Origin: an uncultured Pelagibacteraceae bacterium | Lineage (GTDB): Bacteria; Pseudomonadota; Alphaproteobacteria; Pelagibacterales; Pelagibacteraceae | Direction of reading: 5' to 3' | Length of the DNA stretch: 64,000 bases | Assembly: GCA_902583075.1 (NCBI GenBank) | Contig: CACHUN010000001.1 | Span: 248,001 to 312,000, forward strand | Translations under genes and position numbers: made by a program | Shown: positions 44,446 through 53,336 of the stretch, one piece after another | How the letters are laid out: every line of letters starts with the position of its first letter | Position numbering within the stretch: the first letter of the stretch is position 1 | Notes under the pieces: model-generated | What the model saw: the letters and a program-made list of their open reading frames with translations, nothing else | Database searches by the model: none | What the model was told of the DNA's origin: nothing

Positions 44446-45297
44446 TTATTTCTCTGTTTGAATTAATCCTTTTATGAACCATTTTTGCAAAAATACTACC
44501 ACTAAAACTGGGGGGATCATTGATAAAATAATATAAGCAAATCTCTCTGCTGTTCTTGGTAAAGCAACTCCCTCATAACTTTCAGTAAATATAATTTTCA
44601 TTCCCATAACTACAGTCCAATATTCCTCACTCGTAGTCATTATTAACGGCCATAAATATTGACTATATCCGTATACAAACATGAATATAAACATCGCTGC
44701 AATCATTGTTTTAGATAATGGAACTAGAAAATCTATAAAAAATCTCCAACTATTTGCACCATCTAATTTTGCTGATTCAAGTAATTCATCAGGTATAGTT
44801 TTATAAAACTGTCTAAAAAAAAACGTAGCGGTGGCTGATGCAACCAATGGAAGAACAAGACCTGTGTAAGAATTAGTTAAACCTAAATCTGATACAATCT
44901 TATAACTTGGAAAAATCCTAACCTCCAGAGGCACAAGTAAAGTAATAAAGATTAACCAAAAAATCGGTACAGCAAATTTGAATCTAAAATAAACTAAAGC
45001 ATAAGCTGACATTGCTGAGATAATTACTTTAAGGGTTGCAATTCCCAAAGCCATTATAAAGCTATTTATAAACATTTTTGCAGCAGTCACTTCCTCTGAC
45101 CAACCACCCTTCTCATTTAAAACTTCGTTATAATTTCTTGTTAATTGATCGCCAAGACCAAATTGCATTCCCTCTTTTAAAATAGTTACAGTATCGTGGG
45201 TAGAGCTAGCAAATGATAACCAAATCGGAATTACCATCAATAAAACACCTAGTATAAGTACAATGTGTGCTAAAATTTGTGAAAATTTAATTTTCAT
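44446..45297 (-). CDS. ugpE: Glycerol-3-phosphate ABC transporter permease UgpE (copy 1)
   Basis: 283-residue inner membrane permease with about six segments. ABC loop LLESAKLDGANSWRFFIDFLVP. It is highly similar to the next upstream gene, and a 53-base stretch (44759-44811 here, 45577-45629 there) is identical. The ABC system has one UgpA-like and two UgpE-like permeases. The starts overlap by 4 bases (ATGA). Confidence 0.88.
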   Translation of the reverse strand: MKIKFSQILAHIVLILGVLLMVIPIWLSFASSTHDTVTILKEGMQFGLGDQLTRNYNEVLNEKGGWSEEVTAAKMFINSFIMALGIATLKVIISAMSAYALVYFRFKFAVPIFWLIFITLLVPLEVRIFPSYKIVSDLGLTNSYTGLVLPLVASATATFFFRQFYKTIPDELLESAKLDGANSWRFFIDFLVPLSKTMIAAMFIFMFVYGYSQYLWPLIMTTSEEYWTVVMGMKIIFTESYEGVALPRTAERFAYIILSMIPPVLVVVFLQKWFIKGLIQTEK

Positions 45298-46115
45298 TTG
45301 TCTTGAAAAATCCCTTTAATAAAATATTTTTGTAATACAATTATGATTAATACTGGTGGTATCATTGACATGATGACAAATGCAAATTTGTTAACGATTG
45401 ATCCAGACATCATCTTTAATCCCATGACAACAGTCCAATATTGTTCAGAAGAAGTTACTAATATCGGCCATAAATATTGATTATAACCGAATACAAACAT
45501 AAATATGAACATTGCAACAATCATTGTTTTTGACAATGGCACTAAAAAGTCAATAAAAAATCTCCAAGTATTTGCGCCATCTAATTTTGCTGATTCAAGT
45601 AATTCATCAGGTATAGTTTTATAAAACTGCCTAAAAAATAAAGTAGCTATAGCAGAAGCTGAAATTGGAATAATTAGTCCCCAATATGAGTTTACTAAGT
45701 TAAGTGTAGACATAACAGAATAGGTAGGAAAAATTCTTAACTCCAGAGGGACTAGTATAGTAATAAAAATTATCCAAAATAATAATGTTGCATATTTCAC
45801 TCTAAAATAAACTAAGACATATGCAGTCATAAGAGATGAAATAACTGATAAAAACGCAACTCCAGTTGCCATTAAAAAACTATTTAAAAACATCTTTAAT
45901 ACAGTAATTTCTTTAAAAAAACCACCCTCATATAATAAAACTTTTGTATAATTCTCTAAAAACTTATCTCCTAAAAAAAATTGAAGACCTTGGGTATTAA
46001 TAATCAAAGCTGTGTGAGTTGAGCTTGCAAAAATTAACCACACAGGGATTATCATAATAAAAATGCCTATCAAAAGAATTAAATGAGAAAAGTTTGATGA
46101 AAAATATCTAATCAT
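45294..46115 (-). CDS. Glycerol-3-phosphate ABC transporter permease UgpE-like (copy 2)
   Basis: 273-residue paralogue of the following ugpE copy, sharing most of the C-terminal two thirds (SAKLDGANTWRFFIDFLVP, MIPPVLIIIVLQKYFIKGI). It lacks about ten residues around residue 240 (the ESYEGVALPRTAER part of copy 1). Either copy could pair with UgpA, giving two importers with different traits, or one could be on its way to loss; both frames are fully open. Confidence 0.85.
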   Translation of the reverse strand: MIRYFSSNFSHLILLIGIFIMIIPVWLIFASSTHTALIINTQGLQFFLGDKFLENYTKVLLYEGGFFKEITVLKMFLNSFLMATGVAFLSVISSLMTAYVLVYFRVKYATLLFWIIFITILVPLELRIFPTYSVMSTLNLVNSYWGLIIPISASAIATLFFRQFYKTIPDELLESAKLDGANTWRFFIDFLVPLSKTMIVAMFIFMFVFGYNQYLWPILVTSSEQYWTVVMGLKMMSGSIVNKFAFVIMSMIPPVLIIIVLQKYFIKGIFQDK

Positions 46116-46116
46116 T

Positions 46117-46995
46117 TTAATTGTAATGTATTTTCCCTTCTATGTATCTAAATTGAAAAATTGTAATAACTAAAACAATCAACATCATCATAATTGATTG
46201 AGCACCAGCACTTCCTAAGTCTAACCCCCTAAATCCGTCCATGTAGGCTTTATAAACAAGAGTTCTTGTTTCACCTGAGGGTGCACCAATTGTTGTAGTG
46301 TCAATTATTCCAAAAGTATCAAAAAAAGCATAAGTTATATTGATAATGATTAAAAAGAAAGTTGTGGGCATCAATAGAGGGAAAGTGATTGTCCAAAATC
46401 TTCTGAAACTACTTTTACAATCAATTATCGATGCTTCAATGACAGATTTTTGTATTGCTTGAAGACCGGCTAAGAAGAAAATAAAATTAGCACTTATTTG
46501 TTTCCATGATCCTGCTATTATTAAGTAGATATAAGAATCAAAAACACTTTCATACCAATTAAAACCCCATAAATCGTTAAATAGATGATACAATAATCCA
46601 AATCTTTCACTAAAAAAATAATTTGCCATAACACCCACCACAGCTGGCGCAATAGCATAAGGCCAAATCAAAAGAGTTTTGTAGGCACTTTTTCCATGCA
46701 TTACATTATTGGCATTTACAGCAAGTAACAATCCAATGGCTCCTGTGACAAGTGTTATCACAAAGCTATAAATAATAGTAAACTTAAAAGCTATAAAATA
46801 AGCCGGGTCATCAAAGATAAATAAAAAATTATCAAACCATACAAATTGTCTTCCAAATCCAAATGCATCTTGCATGGTAAATGCATCTCTAAAAGTTTGT
46901 ATTATTGGCCAATATAAAAATATTAATAAAATACCTAGCTGTGGTGCTAAAAAAAAATACTGTGAATAGTTTGATTTAAACTGAACTTTTTTCAT
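46117..46995 (-). CDS. ugpA: Glycerol-3-phosphate ABC transporter permease UgpA
   Basis: 292-residue permease with six segments (FFLAPQLGILLIFLYWPI at the N terminus). ABC loop VIEASIIDCKSSFRRFWTITFPL. Starts after a strong hairpin that follows ugpB. Order ugpB-ugpA-ugpE-ugpE-ugpC-gdpQ read leftward. Confidence 0.9.
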   Translation of the reverse strand: MKKVQFKSNYSQYFFLAPQLGILLIFLYWPIIQTFRDAFTMQDAFGFGRQFVWFDNFLFIFDDPAYFIAFKFTIIYSFVITLVTGAIGLLLAVNANNVMHGKSAYKTLLIWPYAIAPAVVGVMANYFFSERFGLLYHLFNDLWGFNWYESVFDSYIYLIIAGSWKQISANFIFFLAGLQAIQKSVIEASIIDCKSSFRRFWTITFPLLMPTTFFLIIINITYAFFDTFGIIDTTTIGAPSGETRTLVYKAYMDGFRGLDLGSAGAQSIMMMLIVLVITIFQFRYIEGKIHYN

Positions 46996-46998
46996 ATA

Positions 46999-47036
46999 AT
47001 AAATAAGGAGGTTATATTAATACCCTCCTTATTTAT
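46999..47036 (-). terminator. Hairpin between ugpB and ugpA
   Basis: A 13-bp stem (ATAAATAAGGAGG / CCTCCTTATTTAT on the plus strand) with a 12-base loop, in the 49-base gap after ugpB. On the minus strand one arm carries an AAGGAGG ribosome-binding-site-like sequence, so the stem could also affect ugpA translation. Confidence 0.7.
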
Positions 47037-47044
47037 ATTATTTT

Positions 47045-48352
47045 TTAAAGAGTCTTAGCAAATTGTTTTAACAATTTAGCTGCACCCTTATCCATGTTCT
47101 TTAATCCTTTTTCGATTGATATTTTGCCATTTAACATTGGCTCAACATTTTCGTAAATTACTTCACGAATTTGAGGCCAGTTACCAGCTCTATATCCACC
47201 AGGAATAGTTGAACCTTCTAAGCTTAATTGTTCACCAACAGCTTTGTGATATGGAGAAGCTCTATAAAAGTTTATAGTTTCAGCTAATTCTATACCACCT
47301 TTAGTTACAGCAGAATAACCTGTCATGTTGTGATAGTATAAATCCATTTCAGGAGAACCCATAAATTCGATGAATTTAGCAAGTCCTTTATACTCTTCTT
47401 CTGTATGACCATTTAAGATCCAGTTTGCTGCGCCACCAATAAATGTTGGATACTCTTTGCCACCAGTTACTGAATCCCAATAAGGAATATGATTAACTGT
47501 AAAATTTGGAACAACACCTTTCATTCCACCAAATGATGCAGCAGATCCAAACCAAAAAGCAGCCTCACCTGCTATAAATGGTGCTTGATTATCTCCCCAA
47601 GCTCTTCCTTTATAGCCGTAGAGTCCTTTTTCGTACCATTCTTTTACTTTTTTCCAATGATAAACAAATGCATCTGTTTCAGCAAATAAAGTTTTTGTCG
47701 GAACAGCATCGTAACCATTGTTTCCATCTGTCATAAGTAGATTATGTCTTGAAAAGAAATTTTCTGTCCAGATCCAAGGAGAGTGACTTTGAAGTAAAGG
47801 AATATATCCAGCAGCTTTAATTTTTGGAGCCATAGCCTCAAATTCTTCATAAGTTTTTGGAACTGATTCTATTCCTACTTCTTTCAATATGTCCATATTT
47901 GCATACATTAAGCAAGTTGAACTATTAAAAGGAACACCTATCATTTTTCCATCAGAGTCAGCATAGAAGTTTTTAATTCCAGGAATATAATTATCTGCAT
48001 CTACTTTAATTCCATATTTCTCAGCCATATCTTCAAAACCAATAACAACGCCATTTTTAACTTGGGCTACCATAATTGCAGCACCAGCATCGTAAACCTG
48101 TGAATAATGTGGTTGGTCTCCTGCTCTAAATGCAGCTATAGTTGCCGCCATGTTATCTTCATAACTTCCTTTACCTGTAGGAACGACGGTGTATTCATCT
48201 TGTGAAGCATTAAATCTATTTGCAATTTCAATAATTACATCACCAAGAAATCCACTATTTCCATACCACCAATGAATTTCTGTCTTTGAATAACTGTGTG
48301 ATGTAAATGAGAAAGTAAATAGAATTGTTAAAATACTCAATATTTTTTTCAT
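47045..48352 (-). CDS. ugpB: Glycerol-3-phosphate ABC transporter substrate-binding protein UgpB
   Basis: 435-residue periplasmic receptor of the extracellular solute-binding family 1. Signal peptide at residues 1-22 (ends SHSYS). TEIHWWYGNSGFLGDVIIEIANRFN and AATIAAFRAGDQPHYSQVYDAG and GYRAGNWPQIREVI are UgpB-like. Good ribosome-binding site (AAAGGGG). A triple PhoB-like box lies 48 bases before the ATG. Captures glycerol 3-phosphate and glycerophosphodiesters. Confidence 0.92.
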   Translation of the reverse strand: MKKILSILTILFTFSFTSHSYSKTEIHWWYGNSGFLGDVIIEIANRFNASQDEYTVVPTGKGSYEDNMAATIAAFRAGDQPHYSQVYDAGAAIMVAQVKNGVVIGFEDMAEKYGIKVDADNYIPGIKNFYADSDGKMIGVPFNSSTCLMYANMDILKEVGIESVPKTYEEFEAMAPKIKAAGYIPLLQSHSPWIWTENFFSRHNLLMTDGNNGYDAVPTKTLFAETDAFVYHWKKVKEWYEKGLYGYKGRAWGDNQAPFIAGEAAFWFGSAASFGGMKGVVPNFTVNHIPYWDSVTGGKEYPTFIGGAANWILNGHTEEEYKGLAKFIEFMGSPEMDLYYHNMTGYSAVTKGGIELAETINFYRASPYHKAVGEQLSLEGSTIPGGYRAGNWPQIREVIYENVEPMLNGKISIEKGLKNMDKGAAKLLKQFAKTL

Positions 48353-48399
48353 TGTACCCCTTTTGTTATTTTATAATTTTAATTAGATAAATTATTTAT

Positions 48400-48428
48400 G
48401 TTAAAGTATCGTTAAATTTTGATTACTT
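48400..48428 (-). promoter_or_regulatory. Candidate triple PhoB box upstream of ugpB
   Basis: On the minus strand AAGTAAT-CAAA-ATTTAAC-GATA-CTTTAAC, three half-sites spaced 11 bases. TATCTA lies 11-16 bases after the last half-site as a -10-like element. The ugpB ATG is 47 bases after the box. Confidence 0.6.
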
Positions 48429-48491
48429 AAATGTAAAAATATATAATGTTTCTAAAAGAGGTTGTATATTTTAAAACAAATCATAATTTAA

Positions 48492-49643
48492 ATGTCTAAA
48501 ATATTCGATTTATTCATAATAGGTGGCGGTATAAACGGTGCAGGTATTGCAAGGGATGCTGCAGGTAGAGGTTTATCAGTTTGTTTAGCTGACAAAGGTG
48601 AGATTGGTGGAGCAACTTCATCCTGGTCAACGAAATTAATACATGGTGGTCTTCGTTATTTAGAAAATTATGAATTCAAATTAGTTAGAGAATCTTTAAA
48701 AGAAAGAGAAATTGTTTATAAAATTGCTAAACATATTTCAAAACCCATTCCTTTTATAATTCCTTATGCAGATAAAATTCGACCAGCCTGGTTAATTAAA
48801 ATTGGTTTATTTTTGTACGATAATTTAGGTGGCAAAAGTAATATACCAAAATCAAAAACATTTGATCTTAGAAAAAAATTTTCAAATATTCTTAAAGAAA
48901 AATACAAAACCGGTTTTCAATATTTTGATATACAAATTGACGATAAAAAATTAACGAAATTAAATACCAAAGATGCAAAAAGAAATAACGCTAAAATACT
49001 AGAATACAACAAAGTTAAAAAAGCTGAAATTATTGGCAATGAATGGATTATTAGTCTTGAAAATGGTGAAAAAGTAAAGTCAAAAATTTTGATTAATGCA
49101 TCTGGACCGTGGATAAATGAAACCTTAAATAAAAATATAAAAATTAAATCTAAGAAAAAAATTAGATTGGTTAAAGGAAGTCATATTATTACAAAAAAAT
49201 TGTACAAAGAAAATGTTGCGTTCACATTTCAAAATACTGATAAAAGAATAATATTTGTAATACCTTATAAAGGGAAGTTTTCTTTAATTGGAACAACTGA
49301 AGAAGAGGTGAAATCACCTGAAAATAAAGGAATATCAAAAAAAGAAATTAGATATTTAATTAGTTCAGTAAATAATTACTTAAAAAAACAAATAACATCA
49401 AAGGACATCGTAGATACATATTCTGGGATAAGACCTCTAATTGAAGATTTTAAAACAGCCTCAAAAGTCACAAGAGATTATGTTTTTGATTTAAAAATTA
49501 TAAAAAAATTACCTTTATTGAATATTTATGGAGGAAAACTTACCACCTACAGAAAATTGTCTGAAAAAGTCCTTATTGATCTTGAAAAATTTTTACCTAA
49601 AACAAAAAAAGGTCCATGGACACACAAAAAGAAGCTTTTTTAA
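48492..49643 (+). CDS. glpD: Glycerol-3-phosphate dehydrogenase (GlpD family), C-terminally short
   Basis: 383 residues of the FAD-dependent GlpD family: FAD motif LFIIGGGINGAGIARDAAGRG-type at the N terminus, WSTKLIHGGLRYLENYEF (catalytic His/Arg), GIRPLIEDF and GGKLTTYRKL. The enzyme core is intact. The C-terminal helical domain of about 120 residues in E. coli GlpD (501) is absent; it ends soon after GPWTHKKKLF, and no continuation is seen in another frame. It would oxidise glycerol 3-phosphate from the ugp/GDPD system to dihydroxyacetone phosphate. The short form may be normal in this lineage. Confidence 0.87.
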   Translation: MSKIFDLFIIGGGINGAGIARDAAGRGLSVCLADKGEIGGATSSWSTKLIHGGLRYLENYEFKLVRESLKEREIVYKIAKHISKPIPFIIPYADKIRPAWLIKIGLFLYDNLGGKSNIPKSKTFDLRKKFSNILKEKYKTGFQYFDIQIDDKKLTKLNTKDAKRNNAKILEYNKVKKAEIIGNEWIISLENGEKVKSKILINASGPWINETLNKNIKIKSKKKIRLVKGSHIITKKLYKENVAFTFQNTDKRIIFVIPYKGKFSLIGTTEEEVKSPENKGISKKEIRYLISSVNNYLKKQITSKDIVDTYSGIRPLIEDFKTASKVTRDYVFDLKIIKKLPLLNIYGGKLTTYRKLSEKVLIDLEKFLPKTKKGPWTHKKKLF

Positions 49644-49681
49644 TTTCCACGGTCTTAAAAAATGCTTTTCATTAAGTAATT

Positions 49682-50476
49682 TTATTTAATTCTAGTTTGA
49701 ATTATTTTGATAATTTTAGGTAAATCTTTAATTGTATCTATTACATAGTGAGCGCCTACTTTCTTAAATTTATTCTTGATCTTTTTTCTAAATTTAGTTT
49801 TATCTTTAAAAGAAAGTCTATTAAATTCGACTTCTGTTTTACCAAATTCATTACCTGAAAATATAACACCCACTACCCACATCCCAGCATTTACTCCCTC
49901 TAACAATCCAGGAATAGTGTCATCAACTTTTATACAATTTGATCCCTTGGTAATATTTAATTCAGAAAAAATTTTATATATTATTTCAGCTGAGGGTCTT
50001 CCAATTTTTGTGTATGAAGAACTATATGACACATCAGGTATAAATCTTTGTTTTTTTAGTTCTGGCAATATAACATTTAGAATTTCTTCTGAATATCCGG
50101 TATTGATTCCTATTTTTATTTTTTTGTTTTTTATAAAATCTAAAGTTTTTTTACTTCCTGATATAAATTTTGAATGTTTCTTAATTATTTTTTTTAATTC
50201 TGGATTAAAAAGTTTAAACAATTTATCAATATCTTTATCTGTTGGTTTTGATTTAAATTTTTTTTTCCACTGCGAATTAATTTTTCTTGTTGTTAGCAAT
50301 GCTTTTATATGGGCTCGTTTTTCAATACCCATTGGTCCTATGGCTTGTTTTCGTGTAATTTTAATTCCAAACCTATCAAATAATTCTATAAGAACTTGAG
50401 ATGGCGCAAGGCTTCCAAAATCTATTAATGTACCAGCTAAATCAAATACAATTCCTTCTATATTGGAATTTTTCAT
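49682..50476 (-). CDS. phnX: Phosphonoacetaldehyde hydrolase-like HAD enzyme (PhnX)
   Basis: 264 residues. The HAD motif I FDLAGTLID has the nucleophile Asp12 and the Ala14 typical of phosphonatase, and MGIEKRAHIKALL gives Lys53 for the Schiff base with His56, at the same numbers as in Bacillus cereus PhnX. Later GINTGYSEEIL and KVDDTIPGLLEGVNAGMWVVGV are also PhnX-like. It hydrolyses phosphonoacetaldehyde to acetaldehyde and phosphate. The transaminase PhnW, which makes its substrate from 2-aminoethylphosphonate, is not in this window. Three PhoB half-sites precede it. Confidence 0.88.
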   Translation of the reverse strand: MKNSNIEGIVFDLAGTLIDFGSLAPSQVLIELFDRFGIKITRKQAIGPMGIEKRAHIKALLTTRKINSQWKKKFKSKPTDKDIDKLFKLFNPELKKIIKKHSKFISGSKKTLDFIKNKKIKIGINTGYSEEILNVILPELKKQRFIPDVSYSSSYTKIGRPSAEIIYKIFSELNITKGSNCIKVDDTIPGLLEGVNAGMWVVGVIFSGNEFGKTEVEFNRLSFKDKTKFRKKIKNKFKKVGAHYVIDTIKDLPKIIKIIQTRIK

Positions 50477-50593
50477 ATGTTTTTTTTCGAATCTTTTAAT
50501 TAAAATTTAATATTTGAAATTAATCATATCTTTAATTGAATAATAATACTGATTTTATTGCTGTTTATTTTGATTTTAACTTGTTTTATTAAT

Positions 50594-50622
50594 GTTACAA
50601 AAATATTACAGATTTATTACAT
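50594..50622 (-). promoter_or_regulatory. Candidate triple PhoB box upstream of phnX
   Basis: On the minus strand ATGTAAT-AAAT-CTGTAAT-ATTT-TTGTAAC, three half-sites of NTGTAAY at exact 11-base spacing, the clearest array in the window. It ends directly before the ATG of the divergent TPR gene (50623), so it is oriented toward phnX, whose ATG is 117 bases away. Confidence 0.65.
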
Positions 50623-51174
50623 ATGCTGAAAATACTAAATTTCTTATTGATAATTTCAACAGTATGTTTGACTTCAGCAGCAAAAACAGATGAGTTAGAT
50701 TTAAACAAACTTTTGAGTAAGTTAAAAGATTGTAATACACAAAGTGAAGCAAAAATTTTAGAAAAAAGCATATGGAATTTGTGGGAAACACATCCATCTA
50801 ATTTTCAATTAACTATTGATTTAAAAGAAGGTTCAAGACTAGTTCAAAATGGAAATTATATAAGGGCATATAGGATTTTTAGTAAAATTATAGAAAAAGA
50901 TCCTAATTGGGCTGAAGCTTGGAATAGACGTGCAACATCTTTATATTTTATGGGTAAGTATAAAAAATCACTTAGAGATATTGATATGGTCTTAAAACTT
51001 GAAAGCAGGCATTTCGGTGCTCTAATTGGAAAAGGACAAGTATACATGGAAATGAAAGATTACGAAAAAGCCTACACTAGTTATTTAGAAGCTTCATATA
51101 TAAACCCGATGAATACTGATACAATAAATCAAATAAACAAAGTCTCTAAATTAATTAAAGAAAAAACAATATAA
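50623..51174 (+). CDS. TPR-repeat exported protein
   Basis: 183 residues with a signal peptide (first 20 residues, ending in TSAAKT-type cut). Two to three TPR-like units: GNYIRAYRIFSKIIEKDPNWAEAW, ATSLYFMGKYKKSLRDIDMVLKLE and GKGQVYMEMKDYEKAYTSYLEA-type. A periplasmic protein-interaction role is likely; no specific function. Starts directly at the edge of a PhoB-like array directed the other way. In the ppk/phnX neighbourhood, but no link to phosphorus is proved. Confidence 0.8.
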   Translation: MLKILNFLLIISTVCLTSAAKTDELDLNKLLSKLKDCNTQSEAKILEKSIWNLWETHPSNFQLTIDLKEGSRLVQNGNYIRAYRIFSKIIEKDPNWAEAWNRRATSLYFMGKYKKSLRDIDMVLKLESRHFGALIGKGQVYMEMKDYEKAYTSYLEASYINPMNTDTINQINKVSKLIKEKTI

Positions 51175-51231
51175 TTACTTTATCTGTAAAATATCTTTAA
51201 TATTATTAAAATATAATAACTTACGAATTAT

Positions 51232-51724
51232 TTGAAAAATATTAAGCTTACAAATAATATTACTTTAATTAATAAGCCATTCAAAAAAAAAGAATATTAT
51301 CATTTCTTAAAAACCTCTGATTTATCTTTGGTAGTTGCGGAAATTAAGAAAAACGTTTTTGTTCTAGTTAGTCAAAAAAGAATTCCAGTTAATAAAATCA
51401 ACTATGAATTTCCATCTGGTATGATTGATAAAGGAGAAAATTCTATAAGTGCTGCTTGTAGAGAATTTTATGAGGAAACAGGATATAAAATATTAGGAAG
51501 ACCAAAAAAATTATTTACAATTAATTGTGAGCCAGGAAGGTTAACATCTAAAATATACTGCTATTATTCAAATAGAATAATTAAAAAAAAAAGGACCTGA
51601 GAAAGCTATTAAAATTCATTTTCTGTCTAAAGAAGAAATAAACAAATTAATTTTAAATGAAAAATTTTGTAATGTATCTCATGTGGCTTCATTTTTTAAA
51701 GTTATAAAGGTGCCTACAAAGTAA
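51232..51724 (+). CDS. NUDIX hydrolase with an apparent frameshift at a poly-A tract
   Basis: The NUDIX box is complete (GMIDKGE, seven residues, REFYEETGY; about residues 63-85), the hallmark of ADP-ribose and nucleoside-diphosphate-X hydrolases. The frame opened by TTG at 51232 stops at 51600, just after a run of ten A (51583-51592). In the next frame, from base 51593, reading continues without stop for about 43 codons to 51724 with a plausible NUDIX tail (HFLSKEEINKLILNEKF ... HVASFFKV). Either the gene is disrupted, there is a sequencing error in the A run, or polymerase/ribosome slippage restores it. Confidence 0.72.
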
Positions 51725-51732
51725 GCACCTTT
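51706..51732 (+). terminator. Terminator overlapping the end of the NUDIX gene
   Basis: AAAGGTGC pairs with GCACCTTT (8 bp) around an 11-base loop that contains the TAA at 51722-51724 of the shifted frame. A T-run follows. That the stop lies inside the hairpin supports the view that 51593-51724 is the true gene end. Confidence 0.65.
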
Positions 51733-51827
51733 TATAAGAGAAAATAATGATTTAGTTAATGTAATTAATGATGAAATATTACTGATAAATTAATAAAATA
51801 TTAAATCTAATTTAAATTAATATTAAA

Positions 51828-53336
51828 TTAATTTGAATAAATTACCCTAGGATCTAAAAATAATTCTCTTGCTAAAGCTTTGAATTTTTTCGTAACTTGT
51901 TTTGAGATTATCTCTTGATGCTGCGAAGGTATTTTTAAAAATACTGAATTACCTCTTTTATAAAGTTTAAATTCTTCTAAAAAAATTGTAGATATTGATG
52001 TAAGAGAATTAGCAAATCTTAAGGCTGCACCAACTTGTTTGCAAGAATATATCTCGTTGTTATTTAAAAACGTTAAGTATTCTATCTTTGGGTTGTATTT
52101 TATACTGCAATATCTCCAGTAACAAGAAAGTGCCAATTGTATTCTTTCTTTATGTGAAAGTTTTAATAAAGGCGTATTTAATGTTTCTTGAAAAACCAAC
52201 TCTGCTTTTTGGAATGCTCCCAAACCCCAATCCATATGACTTAGTACGCAAGATAGATGAAGCAATTTTTGATTAAAATGCTCATTTCCCTCAAATATAG
52301 GTTTTATAAAATCAAAATATTTCTTATATGTAGATCCTAAATCGCCTCTTTTTTTTGAAATATGCTCTAATGATTTATTAAAAACAAAATTACCATCTGA
52401 GTTTTTAAATAAATCTTTGGCAAGAGATCCTTCTCTAATACCGCTAATTGAGCAAATAACATTTTTTGGATTTGCTATGTTCATAATTTCTTCTAGAATT
52501 ATTGAGCTATAAGGAAGATAAGGCGTTCTAGACTTTGATATGTATTCAACTGATTTCAATTTAGATTTATTAAATGAAGAAATTTTTTCTAAAAATTTTG
52601 TAAGTTTTTCATTTTCTATTGAGTATTGATGAATAATATGGACTGGATATTCATTTTGAAATAAGTGTAATTTAAACAGAGCTCTCCACGTACCTCCCAC
52701 CAAATATAAATTATTAAATTTTTTTTTAGATAACCATTTTTCATCTCTTAAAAGATTTTTGAAATATTTAGGTAAATTTCTTTTTTTAACAATAGGATTG
52801 TTAATTAACCTTAAAACACCAACTGGAAGTGATGTTTTATTTGTTACAACATTGTTTTCAACTCTAGCAAGCTCTAAACTTCCACCACCTAAATCAGCAA
52901 CAAGTCCATCCACATTCTCAAATCCAATTTTAACGCCTTCAGCTGATGATTCAGCTTCTTCTTCACCAGTTAAAATATTTATATTTTTTTTAAATAAGTA
53001 TTCTACTTCTTCAATAAAGGGCTTTGCGTCTGTAGCTTCTCTTAATACAGCTGTTGCAATAATTTTAAGGTTATTAATTTTTGAAACATTAAGAATTTCT
53101 GAAAATCTTTTTAAAACTTTTAAAGCATATATCTTGCCTGATTTATGAAGTTTTTTTGATTTATCTAAGTTTTTACCAAGTTCACAAACTGCTTTTTCAT
53201 TAAAAAAAGGTACTCTAGATGATGTAAAATCATCGTAAATTAACATTCTTATAGAATTTGAACCTATATCAATAATAGCTAATTTTGATTGTCTTAATTT
53301 TAAATTTTGCTTATTTTTAATTACTTTAAGTTCCAT
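51828..53336 (-). CDS. ppx: Ppx/GppA exopolyphosphatase family protein
   Basis: 502 residues of the ASKHA fold: AIIDIGSNSIRMLIYD-type phosphate-1 motif (about residue 20), NILTGEEEAESSAEGVKIGF, and LVADLGGGSLELARV (phosphate-2) in the first 160 residues, with a C-terminal HD-like helical region. It degrades polyphosphate end-wise or hydrolyses pppGpp. It overlaps the ppk end by 11 bases and follows it in the same direction, so polyphosphate is the likely substrate. Confidence 0.9.
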   Translation of the reverse strand: MELKVIKNKQNLKLRQSKLAIIDIGSNSIRMLIYDDFTSSRVPFFNEKAVCELGKNLDKSKKLHKSGKIYALKVLKRFSEILNVSKINNLKIIATAVLREATDAKPFIEEVEYLFKKNINILTGEEEAESSAEGVKIGFENVDGLVADLGGGSLELARVENNVVTNKTSLPVGVLRLINNPIVKKRNLPKYFKNLLRDEKWLSKKKFNNLYLVGGTWRALFKLHLFQNEYPVHIIHQYSIENEKLTKFLEKISSFNKSKLKSVEYISKSRTPYLPYSSIILEEIMNIANPKNVICSISGIREGSLAKDLFKNSDGNFVFNKSLEHISKKRGDLGSTYKKYFDFIKPIFEGNEHFNQKLLHLSCVLSHMDWGLGAFQKAELVFQETLNTPLLKLSHKERIQLALSCYWRYCSIKYNPKIEYLTFLNNNEIYSCKQVGAALRFANSLTSISTIFLEEFKLYKRGNSVFLKIPSQHQEIISKQVTKKFKALARELFLDPRVIYSN

